Source: an uncultured Eubacterium sp. (GTDB lineage Bacteria; Bacillota; Clostridia; Lachnospirales; Lachnospiraceae). From it: a stretch of DNA of 42,838 bases. The notes under the pieces are model-generated. The model worked only from the letters and a program-made list of their open reading frames with translations, ran no database searches and had not been told where the DNA came from. Location: the NCBI GenBank assembly GCA_910577225.1, contig CAJTMV010000035.1, positions 1 through 42,838 on the forward strand, written 5' to 3'. Each line of letters begins with the position of its first letter. The first letter of the stretch is position 1. The position numbers and the translations under genes were made by a program. Shown here one piece after another: positions 41,405 to 42,838 of this stretch.

Positions 41405-42185
41405 TTATCCCAGCGACTTCAAATTTTTTCGATATTCCTGCATTTCCATTTCATCAACAGTATCCAGAATATATTGCAGCTCATTTGCGACCTTCTCACG
41501 ATCATATGGCAGATATGCCGTTACCGGAGCAAAATTTGAAACCGTGTTTGCAAGTAAGTGTGTCCTTATATTTAAGTGATTGATTAGCAGCTGCAATTCA
41601 CGAATACGCTCCTTTTCCCCGGCAGGTTCAAACAAGCCCTGCTGTGCCATTTTGTACAATTCCGTATCCGGGAAAAGCGTGAGAGAATCCACGGAAACAA
41701 AATACGGATGAAGCTGACTGAAAAGCTCTGCGCTGTTCCATGCATTTCGATATCCGCCGCCTTTTCCCGCAAGTCCCGTCATATAAACAAAATAATATTC
41801 CATACCCGCTTCATCCAGCTTTCTGCATTGTTCCAGAATGTCAGCTGAAGTATATCCTTTATTTGCAAGGGCAAGCGTCTCATCATCACCGCTTTCCACA
41901 CCGATGCTCAGACCGTTAATGCCCATGGCTTTTAATTTTCCAAGCTGCCATACCTCTTTGCTTTTTATGTCACGGATGCTTGCAAACATAGCCATTGTCT
42001 GGCATTTTATAAGGTAATCTCTTACTGTTAAAGCTCTGCGTTTAAGATTGTCATAGCTCATCGCAAAAGGATTTGCCCCTGTCCAGAATATTCTTCTTGC
42101 ATATGGCTGGCAGCTCTTTATCTCTGCCAGATCTTCCTCAATATGCTTCATATGGCGGTCGCCAGGTTCTGCCTGTAAAGTGCAT
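41405..42185 (-). pseudogene. Radical-SAM protein with internal deletion
   Basis: From an ATG at 42185 with a GGGGAGGA site, MHFTGRTWRPPYEA is the standard start of a radical-SAM family of the B12-independent, HemN/Elp3-like type. The next expected part, holding the CxxxCxxC cluster, is absent. The sequence jumps, out of frame, to HIEEDLAEIKSCQPYARRIF at about 42150 and then continues normally (GLSIGVESGDDETL, the TIM-barrel core) to 41405. The repeat TATGAAGCA is the join point. The 248-residue downstream frame lacks the iron-sulfur ligands and cannot be a radical-SAM enzyme. Confidence 0.75.
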
Positions 42186-42235
42186 GACTGTTCCTCCCCT
42201 CTTTGTTCATGCGCGGTTTTCTACAAATGATCGTA

Positions 42236-42718
42236 TTACAGATGATGAACACTCCTTCTATATTGTTGTAATTCTTCTTCGCTGACATTCCCTATGATTT
42301 CGTCGAGAAACGACAGCAGCTTTATCCTGTCTTTTGGCAGCTGCCCGCAAAACTGGTATGCGTTGGAAGTTCCCATTGCTGCAAAGATCACAGGTATCTG
42401 CAAATTTTCAATCAGTGTCCGTACCTCTTTGTATTTTTCAAGTTCGCTTTCCTCCTGCCAGTTCCCATGCTGTATTTCAGTATAAAGTTCGGAATCGGGA
42501 TAGATCGTAAGCATATTTGCCCCGATGCGCGCAGGGTGTATCTGGTTGCATATAGCAGCCGTCAATTTTGCTCCGATTTCTCCGCGACCTGCTCCGGAAA
42601 TACCTGCCAGATAAAAGAAGCTGTAAGAAATATTCGCTGCGTCCAGTCTCTGGCATTGCCCGATGATGTCTGCCGGGGTATATCCCCATAAGCGCGAACT
42701 TAATGAAAAATTATACAA
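42236..42718 (-). pseudogene. 5'-truncated radical-SAM paralog
   Basis: From about residue 12 (GYTPADIIGQCQRLDAANIS, then SFFYLAGISGAGRGEIGAKL) this frame matches the second half of the same family as the neighbouring gene. The first residues (MYNFSLSSRLW) do not, and the whole first half, including the cysteine motif, is missing. The break lies near 42680. It ends 50 bp before the next radical-SAM start, so the two were once an operon. Confidence 0.65.
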
Positions 42719-42750
42719 AAAGTGAATATTGTAGAAGATTTATAAAATAA

Positions 42751-42827
42751 AAAATTCATGACAGACGCTCTTTCGTGTAAAATGATTTTGTGAAAAAATT
42801 TACCAAAAGAGGATTGTCATGAATTTT
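42751..42827. repeat. 13-bp inverted repeat spanning a start codon
   Basis: AAAATTCATGACA (42751-42763) and TGTCATGAATTTT (42815-42827) are perfect inverted copies 51 bp apart. The right copy contains the ATG of the plus-strand ORF at the window end. Confidence 0.45.
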
Positions 42828-42838
42828 CAAAATGATTT
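42819..42838 (+). CDS. Start of a gene cut by the window edge
   Basis: ATG at 42819 with AGAGGA 5 nt upstream opens MNFQND and runs off the edge. Too short to identify. Its position next to a truncated gene would fit a transposase, but nothing in six codons proves it. Confidence 0.4.

Overview
The window looks like the chromosome of a Gram-positive, low-to-mid GC anaerobe of the Clostridia, most likely a Lachnospiraceae relative. This rests on AGGAGG-type ribosome binding sites, TTGACA/TATAAT promoters with 17-bp spacers, a CIRCE-controlled clpB, several methyl-accepting chemotaxis proteins, and the kind of integrative elements common in that family. Genus and species cannot be named from the sequence alone.

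Layout. Positions 1-1040 hold tandem strong promoters reading left out of the window, probably into an rRNA operon, plus tRNA-Ile(GAU), a frameshifted HxlR-type regulator and tRNA-Thr(GGU). Positions 1.2-16.4 kb carry ordinary accessory metabolism and surface genes: a 1519-residue secreted multidomain protein (Ig-like, InlB-type repeats, calcium repeats, vWA, lipase-3), an HD hydrolase, a BNR/sialidase-like protein, a lytic transglycosylase, a C39-like/BspA-LRR protein, LacZ, and an overlapping trxB-HEPN-larE run. Positions 16.5-25.8 kb hold a chemoreceptor, phosphoglucomutase, a decayed second chemoreceptor, a polysaccharide deacetylase and clpB.

The main discovery is at 25.8-39.8 kb. A 41-bp perfect direct repeat (25829-25869 and 35505-35545) bounds a 9.7-kb integrative element inserted exactly in the clpB promoter/CIRCE operator. 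The element carries a Tn916-type tyrosine integrase, an excisionase-like protein, a DEAH-box helicase, a divergent 553-residue protein of unknown family, a serine recombinase, a DUF5688-like protein, tiny membrane peptides, a TM2 protein, an XRE repressor and a J-domain protein. No relaxase or conjugation genes are visible. Integrase arm-site-like repeats (TGACTAAC/TGACTAAT) lie inside both ends. Directly right of the right-hand repeat, a second, decayed element begins at the same site. It has its own arm-like repeats (TGACATA), its own integrase terminator and only the last 16 codons of an integrase. It then continues with HicAB, a holin-like toxin, truncated regulators and small hypothetical genes. 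This reads as two elements accreted in tandem at a heat-shock operator.

From 39.86 kb the composition returns to host style with a glycerate 2-kinase. Two neighbouring radical-SAM genes follow, both broken (one by an internal deletion that removes the iron-sulfur motif, one lacking its 5' half). The window ends at the first codons of a plus-strand gene.

The best candidate for an undescribed system is the divergent pair in the element: the DEAH helicase (with its overlapping small HTH gene) and the 553-residue all-helical protein. A defence or element-maintenance role is only an inference.
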